Numbered from the stretch's first letter, positions 1 through 8,998 are shown. The stretch: DNA of 33,181 nt from Candidatus Parabeggiatoa sp. HSG14 (GCA_030378085.1 JAUCGK010000021.1:1-33181), one strand, 5' to 3'. A program made the numbers and translations. The notes: generated by a model from the sequence alone, not told the origin.

Positions 1-70
1 AGTTTTTTTTACTTCACACTGAAGGGTTATTCTATAAATTTTTAATAATGCAACACAAAGGAAAATTCTG

Positions 71-847
71 ATGAAAAAATATGTGTTACCTGCTCTCATT
101 TCACTAGCACTCACTAGCCCCGGTGTTTTGGCAGAAAATACGCTAGAATTTCCAGCAGTACCACCATCTGCTCCACCTGCTATGTCAACATCTGACGCTG
201 GTACTATGCCACAGCATTTTGAAATGATGGAAAAGCAGATGGCCCAACAGCAAGAAATGATGGAAAAGCAAAGGGTACAGCAGCAAGAAATGATGCAAAA
301 ACGGATGGCCCAACAACAAGAAATGATGGAAAAACAAAGGGTACAGCATCAAGAAATGATGCAAAAACGGATGGCCCAACAACAAGAAATGATGCAAGAA
401 CAAGAAGCATTCATGAAAGAGATGAAAGCTCTTAGGGAAAAAATGCATCAGACACAAGATACCGAAGAACAACAGCAGTTGAGAGAACAAATGCAGCAAA
501 AAGCTCAACAAATGCAGCAGAAAATGTGGGAAAAAGGTAGCATGATGCCAGGTAGGACATTTAATGGACCTTATAGAAAGGGACCTGGTTATAATGGTAG
601 ACATGGTCCTTGGGGTTGGGGTGGACCTGGTCAAGCCAATGAAGCTAATCCTAATAGGGATGGATACGGTCCAAGTAGAAGTTTTGCTCCTTATGGGGAA
701 CATGGTGGGCCAAATGGTTTTGGTCCTGGAATGTTTAATAAAGGTATGATACAAAGAGGACATCATACTCAGGTGGAACAGCGTTTAGCAAACATCGAAA
801 AATTGCTGCAAAAAATCGTAGATTTGCTAGACAAGAAAAAACAATAA
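71..847 (+). CDS. Secreted Gln/Met-rich coiled-coil repeat protein
   Basis: I do not recognise a family. The 258-residue product starts with a clear Sec signal peptide (positive MKKY, hydrophobic core, cleavage expected after VLA near residue 21), so it should be periplasmic or secreted. Residues about 51-110 are five and a half tandem 11-residue units of the type EMMEKQRVQQQ or EMMQKRMAQQQ. An 11-residue period fits a hendecad coiled coil. Further Gln-rich helix follows to about residue 155, then a Gly/Pro/aromatic-rich low-complexity stretch (about 160-230), and a short C-terminal amphipathic helix (VEQRLANIEKLLQKIVDLL) that may oligomerise. The start is supported by AAAGGA about 9 bases upstream. 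An antisense open frame across the repeats is a composition artefact. Function unknown; a structural or surface role is only a guess. Confidence 0.75.
   Translation: MKKYVLPALISLALTSPGVLAENTLEFPAVPPSAPPAMSTSDAGTMPQHFEMMEKQMAQQQEMMEKQRVQQQEMMQKRMAQQQEMMEKQRVQHQEMMQKRMAQQQEMMQEQEAFMKEMKALREKMHQTQDTEEQQQLREQMQQKAQQMQQKMWEKGSMMPGRTFNGPYRKGPGYNGRHGPWGWGGPGQANEANPNRDGYGPSRSFAPYGEHGGPNGFGPGMFNKGMIQRGHHTQVEQRLANIEKLLQKIVDLLDKKKQ
221..385 (+). repeat. Five 33-bp tandem repeats inside the first gene
   Basis: Units begin at 221, 254, 287, 320 and 353, each opening with GAAATGATG and ending in CAA; a sixth partial unit follows at 386. Units 3 and 5 are nearly identical, as are 2 and 4, so a 66-bp double unit was probably duplicated last. 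The period is a multiple of three and keeps the frame. Confidence 0.9.
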
Positions 848-972
848 TTCACTCACTTTAATTAAGCTATTCAAAATAGCTAATTTCACAATTCACGGTA
901 GGAAATTCATGCCGTTAGACAACTCATTATGATTTTGTCAAGCTAAGTATTTTGACATAATTACAGATTAAA

Positions 973-1005
973 ACGGATACTATTACTTGAAGTGATAGTA
1001 TCCGT
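973..1005 (+). terminator. 15-bp hairpin, possible terminator
   Basis: The arms 973-987 and 991-1005 pair over 15 positions with one G-T pair and a 3-base loop. The downstream bases are purine-rich before a T-rich stretch, so it is not a textbook intrinsic terminator. It lies about 125 bases after the first gene and could end its transcript. The rest of the 848-1195 gap is A+T-rich and I see no gene in it. Confidence 0.4.
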
Positions 1006-1195
1006 AAAAGAAAGTTATTTTATTTTTAAATTTATTTAAAGGATTACGAGAGCGATAAATTGTGTTATTGTTATATAGTTTTTAACCCCTTCATAAATTT
1101 TAAATCACACCAAAATTAAAAACAAATTGTCAAACCACACAAACCTTTGCAGATATATTATTCCCAATTATCAACTATTTAAGAGATAAAAATAA

Positions 1196-1558
1196 ATGGC
1201 AGAACATATAGATTTTAGAAATAATATAAGGAAGAACTTAACAAGTGGTAGTACTTGGTTACGTGGCTTTTTTATGTTGCTCTATGCTTTCTTTGGTTAT
1301 ATTGGCGTATGGATACTTCTTATTGTAGTGTTATTTCAATTTGGCTCATCGCTCGTTGCAGGAAAGCTTAATGAACGGCTACTTCCCTTCAGTCAAAGTC
1401 TTGGCATTTATATTTCTCAAATACTACATTATCTTACTTACAGTACTGAAGAAAAGCCTTTTCCTGTCGGTTATTGGCCCGTTTCACCTGACAACAATAT
1501 TGAAGAAGAAATTGTTAATTTACCAAAAGAATCAGAACCTCCGTCCAAAAATGAATGA
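1196..1558 (+). CDS. DUF4389 domain membrane protein
   Basis: A 120-residue protein matching the small gammaproteobacterial DUF4389 family as I know it. It has a short N-terminal tail, the TWLRGFFMLLYAF entry, two closely packed hydrophobic segments (about residues 22-52), then the family signatures LNERLLPFSQSL, ISQILHYLTYSTEEKPFP and a terminal GYWP. It should be an inner-membrane protein with a cytoplasmic C-terminal tail. The family has no established function. The gene lies 83 bases before dnaE on the same strand. No strong Shine-Dalgarno is seen (GAGAT about 10 bases upstream). Family assignment is from recognition of the conserved pattern; length agrees with the family. Confidence 0.8.
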   Translation: MAEHIDFRNNIRKNLTSGSTWLRGFFMLLYAFFGYIGVWILLIVVLFQFGSSLVAGKLNERLLPFSQSLGIYISQILHYLTYSTEEKPFPVGYWPVSPDNNIEEEIVNLPKESEPPSKNE

Positions 1559-1641
1559 ACCAAAAGAAAGAAGGGGGATTGGTGTAAAGGAAAATTATAA
1601 ATTACCAATTATTCTAAACACCTGAACTCTTAAAATTTTCT

Positions 1642-4600
1642 ATGCAACATTTCGTTCACTTACATTTACATACCGAATATTCACTAATTGATGGCCTTGT
1701 CCGTATTAAACCATTAGTGAAAACTGTTCTAAAAACAGGAATGCCCGCCTGTGCTGTTACTGACTACAGCAATCTATTTTCCCTTGTCAAATTTTACCGT
1801 GCCGCACAATCTGAAGGAATTAAACCAATTATTGGTGTTGATGTGCGACTCTACCATGATACTGAACCCGCTTCCTGTCTTGTGTTGTTGTGTCAAAACG
1901 ACACAGGATATCGCAACCTTACTCGTCTCGTTTCACTTTGTTATACCGAAGGACAAGCCAATGGTATTCCTTATTTACACCGTGCTTGGTTAAAGGATGC
2001 TACTGACGGTTTAATTGCACTTTCTGGAGGACGCGAAGGTGATATAGGACAAGCCTTATTAGCAGGGCATGATCATTTAGCTCGCCAACAGTTAGATGAA
2101 TGGAAATCTTTGTTTCCAAATCGTTTTTATTTAGAATTGCAACGCACTGGTCGTTCCCAGGAAGAAGAATATATCCATGCTACTGTTGAACTTGCCTTAG
2201 AAACAAAAATACCTGTTGTTGCTACCAATGATGTATGTTTTTTGAGTAGCCATGATTTTGAAGCCCATGAAGTGCGCGTGTGTATTCACGATGGTAAAAC
2301 ACTAGCTGATTCAAATCGCCCCCATCATTATAGTCCACAACAATATTTGCGTACTCCAAGCGAGATGGCAGAATTATTTGCTGATATACCAGAAGCAATT
2401 GAAAATACTTGGTTAATTGCTAAACGTTGTAATTTAGAATTAACTTTAGGTAAAAATTTCTTGCCTGATTTTCCAATTCCACAAGGTCAAACTATTGAAG
2501 AATATTTTCGGCAAAAATCTCGGGTTGGTTTAGAGCAACGGTTAGCTCTTCTATTTGATAAAACGGATGAATCTTTCTCCGAACTTAGAAAACCTTATGA
2601 TGAGCGGTTAGCAATAGAATTAGACGTTGTCTTGCAAATGGGCTTTCCCGGTTATTTTTTAATCGTTGCTGACTTTATTCAATGGGCAAAGGATAATGAT
2701 ATTCCGGTTGGACCAGGGCGTGGTTGTTTAACTAAGGATGCTTTAGTTTATAGATTAAAATCAAATAGTATTGAAACTATCAGTATTGATAAAATCAAAC
2801 TTGGAGATAGGGTATTAACCCATAAGAATAGGTTTAAAAAAGTAACCAAACGGTTTTCTTATGATATAGAAGAAGATTTATTAACAATTTCAACATTTTA
2901 TGGTGATTTTTTAAATAAGATCACTTTAACCCAAGACCATAAGGTATATCTTGGGGATAATCGATGGAAAAAAGCACAAGCCATAACAACTAAGGATTGG
3001 TTAGTTGTACCTATACCTAAGTATAAAGTAAAGGAAATTTCTGCTTTTGATTTACTTGATTATTGCCATGAAAATTGCATGGAAGAAAATGGATATTTAA
3101 TCTATAGTTATTCCCAAAATAGCAAAAATAGTTTTAGTATTAAAGACCTAGCAACTAGAATAAATAAAACTAAAGCGACAGTCAGAAAATACCATAACTA
3201 TTTATTGGGAAAACCAGTCAGTATTAAAAATGAAACTATTGAATATATTGAAGAATATTTGCTAAAAGAATTTATTCAAATAGATGACTGGAAAGATTAT
3301 ATAACCGATCTAAATCATAAGAAGATCAAAAGATATTTAAAAAATAGTTATTATTTTAGAAAGTTTTTAGGTAGATGGATAGGTGATGGCCATATCCGAA
3401 AACATAAGAAATACAAGGAAGTTTCTGTTGTTTTTCATAAGGATGATAAAAAAGGAATTGATGAAACGCTTGCTTTTATTGAAGAAAATGGCTACAACTA
3501 TTCTTTCGATAAACGTCGTTCTATTGTCTCTGTCAACATTCAGGACAAATTTTTACATGCCTTTTTTGCGAAAACTTTTTGTGAATATAAATTTGAGTCA
3601 AATTCAAAGTATATTCCTCAGTTCGTCTATTCTTTACCAAAACAGGAAATTTTAGAAGTTTTAGAAGGTTATATAGCAGCAGATGGATATGTTGCAAGTG
3701 ATAGAATTAAGATTACAACAGTATCAAAAAGATTAGCCCTACAAACCAGACAATTATTATTCCAAATAGGGATTCCGGCAACTCTTAGAAATGATAAACG
3801 AAAATTAACTTCCATTCCATTGAAACAGGGAAATGAGCTTTATACTATAAACTTGCCGGCAAATGGTTCTATATATAATGTCCCTAAAGAAAGACAATAT
3901 GTTTATAAAATTGAAGAAGAGTTCATAAAATTAAAAGTGCGGGTTATAAAAAAACGGAAAAAAGTCAAAACAACAGTTTATGATTTTGCCGTAACAGGTG
4001 ATAATTCCTATACAACTTCAAACTATGTCGTACATAACTCAGGAGCAGGATCACTTGTCGCTTATGTTTTGAATATCACCGATCTAGACCCCATTCGCTA
4101 TGATTTGCTCTTTGAACGCTTCTTGAATCCTGAACGTGTTTCCATGCCAGACTTTGATATAGATTTCTGCATGGAAGGTCGTGATGATGTTATTAATTAC
4201 GTTGCTCAATGTTATGGACGTGAGCGCGTTTCGCAAATCATCACTTATGGTACGATGGCCGCAAAAGCGGTGGTGCGCGATGTTGGGCGTGTATTAGATC
4301 ATCCTTATGGATTTGTTGATAAAATCGCTAAACTGATTCCTTTTGAAATCGGTATTACCCTTGATAAAGCTTTAGAAAGCGAAGAAGCTTTAAGCTCCCG
4401 CTACGAACAAGAAGAAGATGTGCGGGTATTGATGGATATGGCGCGAAAGTTGGAAGGACTCACACGTAATCCAGGCAAACATGCTGGTGGTGTCGTCATT
4501 TCACCAACTGTTCTCACCGATTTTGCACCGCTTTACTGTGAACAAGATGGCTCTGACTTAATGACTCAATTTGATAAAGGTGACGTAGAAGCTGTCGGCT

Positions 4601-6414
4601 TAGTCAAATTCGACTTTTTAGGGCTACGTACACTCACCATCATTAAATGGGCATTGGAAACGATCAACCATTTTGCAACTCCACCCGTAGAAATTCTAAA
4701 AATTCCCCTCAATGATCCAGAAACGTATGACTTATTGAAAAAAGGTAATACCACCGCTGTCTTCCAATTGGAATCATCTGGCCTAAAAAAATTGATTAGA
4801 CAGTTGCAACCAGACTGTTTTGAAGATATTGTGGCATTAGTTGCTTTATATCGCCCTGGCCCTTTACAATCCGGCATGGTGGAAGATTTCATTAATCGTA
4901 AGCAAGGAAAAGCGAAAGTCGAATATCCTCATCCTGATCTTGCCCCCATTTTAAAACCCACTTATGGTGTTATTGTCTATCAAGAACAAGTAATGCAAAT
5001 TGCCCAGGTTCTTGCTGGTTATACATTGGGTGGCGCAGATTTATTGCGTAGGGCAATGGGTAAGAAGAAAAAGGAGGAAATGGAGAAGCAAAGGACGGTG
5101 TTTGTAGAGGGTGCTGTAAAACAAAAAGTCAATTCAGAGACGGCAACTTATATCTTTGATTTAATGGTCAAATTTGCGGCATATGGTTTCAACAAAAGTC
5201 ATTCAGCAGCTTATGCCCTAGTATCTTATCAAACTGCCTGGCTTAAAGCCCATTATCCCGCCGCATTTATGGCAGCCGTGTTGTCAGCAGATATGGATAA
5301 CACCGATAAAGTGGTTATGTTAATTGACGAATGTCGAGCAATGAAACTGAACACATTGCCACCCAATATCAATGTTTCTGATTATAAGTTTACAGTGGAG
5401 GATGATCAAAATAAATCAATTCGTTATGGTTTAGGTGCCATTAAAGGCGCGGGTGAAGCTGCTCTTGAAAGTATTGTCTCTGAACGGAAACAAAAAGGGC
5501 ATTTTAAGGATTTATTTGATTTTTGTTGTCGTATTGATCTTCGTAAAGCCAGCCGTCGCGTGTTAGAACCTTTAATTAAATCTGGAGCCTTAGATAAATT
5601 AGGGCCAAATCGTGCTGTCATGATGGCTTCCCTAGAAGCCGCTATCAAATCAGCAGAACGGCATTCTAGTGACACAGCTGCAGGGCAAAATGATATATTT
5701 GCTTTGCTCAATGGGGAAAAAAAAGCAGTATCTGAGGACCCACCACTGTTTGTTAAAGATGTTCGTGAGTGGAGTGAAACTGAGCAATTAAATGGAGAAA
5801 AGGAAAGTTTAGGTTTTTATTTAAGTGGACATCCTATTAGCCCATATCGTAATGAACTGACTCAATTAAATTGTTTGCAGCTTTCTAGTATAAGACCAAC
5901 TGAAAATAAACAAACCGTAAAAGTGGGTGGTTGGGTCACTAATTTGCGTATTAGTACTAAACGTGGACATATAGCTTTTATCACTTTAGATGATAGCACT
6001 GCACAATTGGAAGTTAAAGTCTATTCAGAATTATATTCATCAGTACATGATATTTTAGTCAAAGACACTTTGTTAGTTGTTAAAGGCGAAGTACGTACAG
6101 ATGACTATAGTGGTGGTTATAGCATGACTGCTCATGAAATTTTTACACTTGAATCTGCCCGTGAAACGTCTGCTAGCCGCCTGGAAATGACAATTTCTGC
6201 CCAAGAAAAACCACCCAACGAATTGGCATCCAAATTAGTAACCACTCTCACACCCTATCGTCAAGGGCGTTGTCTCGTTTTGATTCATTATGAACGTTTT
6301 GATGCACAAGTAGAATTGCAATTGGGCGAAAGTTGGCGAGTAAAACCAAAAATTATTTTGCTTGAACAGTTAAAGGAATTGCTTGGAGAGAATAAAATCA
6401 AGATGGTTTACTAA
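1642..6414 (+). CDS. dnaE: DNA polymerase III alpha subunit with intein
   Basis: Replicative polymerase catalytic subunit. The precursor is 1590 residues; without the intein (362-799) it is 1152, close to E. coli DnaE (1160). Domains in order: PHP domain from residue 4 (FVHLHLHTEYSLIDG); polymerase palm with GPGRG/SGAGS split by the intein; catalytic Asp pair in PDFDIDF at 839 and 841 (mature 401 and 403, the same numbers as in E. coli); third Asp at 991 in VKFDFLGLRTL; fingers region with YRPGPLQSGM; a beta-clamp binding motif QNDIF at 1349-1353; and an OB-fold (about 1430-1510, VGGWVTNLRISTKRG). All key residues are present, so the spliced protein should be active. The start matches homologues although no clear Shine-Dalgarno precedes it. 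Splicing is required for a working replicase. Confidence 0.97.
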   Translation: MQHFVHLHLHTEYSLIDGLVRIKPLVKTVLKTGMPACAVTDYSNLFSLVKFYRAAQSEGIKPIIGVDVRLYHDTEPASCLVLLCQNDTGYRNLTRLVSLCYTEGQANGIPYLHRAWLKDATDGLIALSGGREGDIGQALLAGHDHLARQQLDEWKSLFPNRFYLELQRTGRSQEEEYIHATVELALETKIPVVATNDVCFLSSHDFEAHEVRVCIHDGKTLADSNRPHHYSPQQYLRTPSEMAELFADIPEAIENTWLIAKRCNLELTLGKNFLPDFPIPQGQTIEEYFRQKSRVGLEQRLALLFDKTDESFSELRKPYDERLAIELDVVLQMGFPGYFLIVADFIQWAKDNDIPVGPGRGCLTKDALVYRLKSNSIETISIDKIKLGDRVLTHKNRFKKVTKRFSYDIEEDLLTISTFYGDFLNKITLTQDHKVYLGDNRWKKAQAITTKDWLVVPIPKYKVKEISAFDLLDYCHENCMEENGYLIYSYSQNSKNSFSIKDLATRINKTKATVRKYHNYLLGKPVSIKNETIEYIEEYLLKEFIQIDDWKDYITDLNHKKIKRYLKNSYYFRKFLGRWIGDGHIRKHKKYKEVSVVFHKDDKKGIDETLAFIEENGYNYSFDKRRSIVSVNIQDKFLHAFFAKTFCEYKFESNSKYIPQFVYSLPKQEILEVLEGYIAADGYVASDRIKITTVSKRLALQTRQLLFQIGIPATLRNDKRKLTSIPLKQGNELYTINLPANGSIYNVPKERQYVYKIEEEFIKLKVRVIKKRKKVKTTVYDFAVTGDNSYTTSNYVVHNSGAGSLVAYVLNITDLDPIRYDLLFERFLNPERVSMPDFDIDFCMEGRDDVINYVAQCYGRERVSQIITYGTMAAKAVVRDVGRVLDHPYGFVDKIAKLIPFEIGITLDKALESEEALSSRYEQEEDVRVLMDMARKLEGLTRNPGKHAGGVVISPTVLTDFAPLYCEQDGSDLMTQFDKGDVEAVGLVKFDFLGLRTLTIIKWALETINHFATPPVEILKIPLNDPETYDLLKKGNTTAVFQLESSGLKKLIRQLQPDCFEDIVALVALYRPGPLQSGMVEDFINRKQGKAKVEYPHPDLAPILKPTYGVIVYQEQVMQIAQVLAGYTLGGADLLRRAMGKKKKEEMEKQRTVFVEGAVKQKVNSETATYIFDLMVKFAAYGFNKSHSAAYALVSYQTAWLKAHYPAAFMAAVLSADMDNTDKVVMLIDECRAMKLNTLPPNINVSDYKFTVEDDQNKSIRYGLGAIKGAGEAALESIVSERKQKGHFKDLFDFCCRIDLRKASRRVLEPLIKSGALDKLGPNRAVMMASLEAAIKSAERHSSDTAAGQNDIFALLNGEKKAVSEDPPLFVKDVREWSETEQLNGEKESLGFYLSGHPISPYRNELTQLNCLQLSSIRPTENKQTVKVGGWVTNLRISTKRGHIAFITLDDSTAQLEVKVYSELYSSVHDILVKDTLLVVKGEVRTDDYSGGYSMTAHEIFTLESARETSASRLEMTISAQEKPPNELASKLVTTLTPYRQGRCLVLIHYERFDAQVELQLGESWRVKPKIILLEQLKELLGENKIKMVY
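2725..4038 (+). other. LAGLIDADG intein within dnaE
   Basis: A 438-residue in-frame insertion between GPGRG and SGAGS. Seen: Cys362 as first residue (CLTKDALVYRL), block-B-like TQDHKVYL, endonuclease motifs FLGRWIGDG (Asp582) and LEGYIAADG (Asp681), block-F-like VYDFAVTGDNSYTTSNYVV, the terminal His798-Asn799 pair, and Ser800 as the +1 extein nucleophile. All classical splicing residues are intact, and both acidic endonuclease motifs are kept. Between the splicing half and the endonuclease lies a segment (about 498-525, FSIKDLATRINKTKATVRKY) that looks like a helix-turn-helix, perhaps for target recognition. Base use differs from the host gene: sampled 60-base lines at 2761 and 3301 hold 17 and 11 G+C, against 23 and 31 for lines at 2101 and 4441. 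This points to acquisition by homing. Confidence 0.95.
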
Positions 6415-6701
6415 TGCGGTGGCACTACAAACGTTCAGATAAAAATTTTACTTTAGGAACGTGCATAAAATAACTTCGACAACCACCCCCTTGCCCCCTC
6501 CTTCAAAAGGGGAACTCACCTCCTTTGGGAGGTTGACTAAATTATTTTGTGCTCATTCTTTATGTCGTTTTCCGTGTAATTTTGTTGACATGTCATATAA
6601 TGTCGTATATCGTGTTACCACAATTTACATCATGTCTATTTGTATATGATTCATTTTTGCAATTTTGCAGCGTTATTTTCACGTGAAGCCAAGCCGCAAA
6701 T
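6415..6701. other. Gap before CRISPR repeats; possible leader
   Basis: No convincing gene. A short frame at 6461-6649 covers a low-complexity C-rich tract (around 6483-6515) of the sort found as dispersed repeats, followed by a small CCTCC/GGAGG hairpin near 6520-6535. TTGACA at 6585 followed by TATATC at 6606 (15-base spacing) is a weak promoter candidate in the right place and direction for a CRISPR leader, about 90 bases before the first repeat. Confidence 0.3.
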
Positions 6702-6791
6702 ACGTTCCCCACGCCTGTGGGGATGAACCGAACTCAATAAACAAGTCAATCGCGAATTTTATAAGTTCCCCACGCCTGTGGGGATGAATCG
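6702..6791 (+). CRISPR. Two-repeat type I-E CRISPR remnant
   Basis: Two 29-base repeats, 6702-6730 and 6763-6791, flank one 32-base spacer (6731-6762), the 61-base period typical of type I-E. The core is GTTCCCCACGCCTGTGGGG followed by ATGAACCG, with a CCCCAC/GTGGGG stem, matching the known I-E consensus class. The second repeat reads AATCG instead of AACCG at its end, as expected for a degenerate terminal repeat, which places the leader on the left. No cas gene is in the window, so the array is orphaned here. Confidence 0.85.
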
Positions 6792-7015
6792 TCATTCAGA
6801 CTGTCAATGAATTAGTAGATGTAGCTGTTGCTGAAAAGGATCATGCGACTCATATTTTTTTGCAATGGTTTATCACCGAACAAATTGAAGAAGAAGCCAC
6901 CGTTTCTGAAATTATCCATAAAATCAAACTGGTAGGTGCGAAAGGCGATGGTTTGTTTATGATAGACAACCAATTAGGACAAATAGCCTCCTCTCAACAA
7001 ATTAATGCTGTGTAG
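6791..7015 (+). pseudogene. 5'-truncated bacterial ferritin
   Basis: Starting at the end of the second CRISPR repeat, an open frame of 74 codons without a plausible start encodes the C-terminal part of a bacterial non-heme ferritin (FtnA type). It reads TVNELVDVAVAEKDH, IFLQWFITEQIEEEATV and AKGDGLFMIDNQL, and stops with TAG at 7013. These match helix D and the C-terminal helix of E. coli FtnA (FLQWYVSEQHEEE; SGEGLYFIDKEL) from about residue 95 of 165. The acidic EQxEEE cluster of the ferroxidase region is kept, but the first half with the other iron ligands is absent. An in-frame TGA lies within the CRISPR repeat at 6785-6787. The piece cannot make a ferritin four-helix bundle. Confidence 0.8.
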
Positions 7016-7059
7016 CTGTAAAGGAAAACTTGTTAGAAAATACAAATTGAATTTACACG

Positions 7060-7193
7060 TTAGGTAACTCCAAAAAATTAAAATACCCACACACCAAATT
7101 GGGCAACCATAAAGGATTGCCCCTACATGTGAATATTGTAGGGGCAATCCCTTGTGGTTGCCCTTGGTATATTATTGTTTGGGAGTTGCCTTA
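7060..7193. repeat. Nested palindromic element (MITE-like)
   Basis: The inner arms 7101-7127 and 7137-7163 match at 25 of 27 positions around a 9-base loop (GGGCAACCATAAAGGATTGC opening the left arm). An imperfect outer inverted repeat joins 7060-7074 (TTAGGTAACTCCAAA) and 7178-7193. A related palindrome lies at 25251-25319. The element ends 2 bases beyond the stop codon of the minus-strand gene, so it may act as that gene's terminator. Confidence 0.8.
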
Positions 7194-7194
7194 A

Positions 7195-8904
7195 TTAAAA
7201 AACAGACATTTTCTGCGCTGTTATTTTTAAATCGTTTATTTTTAATGAAGTAGAAGTATTTGACCTTAAGCGGAATACAAGTTTTTTAACTGCTTGATAT
7301 TTTTCTATCATTTTAGTATGTGGTTGTGTACTGCGATCTACCGAATAGAAGTCAAGGATAGCGTGTGTTTGTTGATTAAGCGCGTTTATGATGGAATATT
7401 CCCCATAAAATTCGTTATGTTCACCAAGGTACTCAATTTTTGCATCGTACATCTTTGTGTCTCCAGTGATAAGGGCAATAAAAATAAAGTGAAAATCAAT
7501 CGGTAGTCCTTCAACCTCAATGATTTTTTCTGCCCATTGACCATTTTTAGAAATCAATTCAATTTTATGAATAGATTGAATTTTTTCTTTAAAGTTTTTC
7601 ATTAATTCACGATCAGAAAGATAAAAATGCCACGATGAATCATGCCAAGGATATGGCCAACTTGCGATAGGGTGGTCGTAATTTTGGGTCCATTGTGCAA
7701 TTTCGTTTGTCCATTTCGGCGCACCTTCAATATAAGCCATCCAATAGGCTTTGTCTTTAAAAGAAAAAAATCCCATCACAAATGATATACCCAGTAGTGT
7801 TAACAAAAAATAAGATTTGAAATTGCGTTTTTGATTCAAATCTATATTGTCTAAAATGAGTAATAAAAATAATATCCCTGGTATAACAGCATACCGCCCA
7901 TAAGGAATACTATGCATTGAGCCATACGTCACTAATAGTGAGACAGACAAAAAAGCAATTAGCAAAAGAATTCTGTAAATTGAAATCTTATTCTTTGATA
8001 ACCAATAAAGTATAATGGTTGTAGTTATTATGGTTGCCAAGCAAACCACTAAAAGTGATGTACCCTTTAATTTGCCCGTTATCATAAAATCTTCTACATT
8101 AGCTCCCAACCTGACCCATATTCCCAAAAGGGGAGTCATAATATGATAGTTAAAAATATAAATGGGAGCCTTTACCCAATCAAAATGACTGATTTTGGTG
8201 GGGCTTACCATGTCAAGATGATGAATGATTAAAAATAGACTGGCTTGAATAGATGACGTAATAAATACGATTAGTAACAACCATAAAGACTCTTTTGATT
8301 TTTCATGCCAGGCCTTTAGCAAAAAAACTAAAGAGAGAAACATAGTGTAAGGGCCAGATAATCCACAAAAAATTAAGAGTATTCGATAACTCCATTTTTT
8401 CCAAATTGAGGGGGAATCCAGTTTTTCAAATAAAAGACAAACGGAGATGATGCCACAATGGACTTGTAAATTAATCGTGTTTAACCAAATTTCGGCATCA
8501 GTTGATGTGGGCGCAAGGAGGATAATAAGACAAGCCAAAAATTTTTTGGTAGGACTATCCCAAAGATGAGAGTCTCCCCATAGTACAATACTAAAAGGTA
8601 TCAATAAAATAAAAAGTGAAAAATAAGTTGAAACTGCGGATGCGTATTCAAGAGGAAATATGTGTGCCGCAAACGTGAGTGGAATGTTAACAGATAGAGT
8701 AATATATTCAGCCGTATATCGAGGGATAAAAAATAATCCTTCAAGAAAACTGTTTTCATAAATACTTTTAAAGTATAGTGTGGCTTCTTCTGCCCAAAAC
8801 CTTGGATGTAAAAAAAGATCAGGGGAACGATAAATAATGAGACCAATTATTAAAAGAAATATAATTTTTTTATATTCTTGAAAATAAATTTTTGTGAAAT
8901 TCAT
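7195..8904 (-). CDS. Polytopic membrane protein, probable GT-C-like glycosyltransferase
   Basis: A 569-residue membrane protein with about 10-11 hydrophobic segments over residues 15-395, then a soluble C-terminal domain of about 170 residues, expected in the periplasm. The first loop carries RFWAEEATLYF with an acidic pair at 39-40; an acidic pair in the first external loop is a hallmark of GT-C lipid-phosphate-sugar-dependent transferases, so that class is likely but not proven. I chose the start at 8904 because AAAGG precedes it at good spacing. An earlier ATG at 9039 would add 45 residues, part of them encoded by a dispersed palindrome (8970-8998). The gene is divergent from a cytosolic glycosyltransferase, suggesting a shared role in surface polysaccharide or glycan assembly. 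Confidence 0.6.
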   Translation of the reverse strand: MNFTKIYFQEYKKIIFLLIIGLIIYRSPDLFLHPRFWAEEATLYFKSIYENSFLEGLFFIPRYTAEYITLSVNIPLTFAAHIFPLEYASAVSTYFSLFILLIPFSIVLWGDSHLWDSPTKKFLACLIILLAPTSTDAEIWLNTINLQVHCGIISVCLLFEKLDSPSIWKKWSYRILLIFCGLSGPYTMFLSLVFLLKAWHEKSKESLWLLLIVFITSSIQASLFLIIHHLDMVSPTKISHFDWVKAPIYIFNYHIMTPLLGIWVRLGANVEDFMITGKLKGTSLLVVCLATIITTTIILYWLSKNKISIYRILLLIAFLSVSLLVTYGSMHSIPYGRYAVIPGILFLLLILDNIDLNQKRNFKSYFLLTLLGISFVMGFFSFKDKAYWMAYIEGAPKWTNEIAQWTQNYDHPIASWPYPWHDSSWHFYLSDRELMKNFKEKIQSIHKIELISKNGQWAEKIIEVEGLPIDFHFIFIALITGDTKMYDAKIEYLGEHNEFYGEYSIINALNQQTHAILDFYSVDRSTQPHTKMIEKYQAVKKLVFRLRSNTSTSLKINDLKITAQKMSVF

Positions 8905-8969
8905 AAAAAAACCTTTAATATAGTTTGTAAATAATAAAATACTATTTTTCAGAAAACTCTGTTCTGGAT

Positions 8970-8998
8970 ACCTGCCAGGTTTTAAAAACCTGACAGGT
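8970..8998. repeat. Dispersed palindrome ACCTG(A/C)CAGGT family, copy 1
   Basis: ACCTGCCAGGTTTT (8970) and AAAACCTGACAGGT (to 8998) pair with one mismatch. Related copies or halves lie at about 10675-10693, 10912-10928, 23012-23046, 23443-23461 and 29251-29279, all between genes. Here it sits between two divergent genes. Confidence 0.8.

Noticed and set aside
185-766. Long minus-strand open frame opposite the first gene
   Set aside because: It is the complement of the repetitive Gln/Met codons, giving a His/Leu/Phe-rich product without a ribosome binding site; the plus strand has a signal peptide and RBS.
6461-6649. 62-codon frame before the CRISPR repeats
   Set aside because: It runs over a C-rich dispersed repeat and has no RBS or recognisable protein sequence.
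6702-6791. A functional CRISPR-Cas locus
   Set aside because: Only two repeats and one spacer are present, without cas genes in the window; best called a remnant or orphan array.
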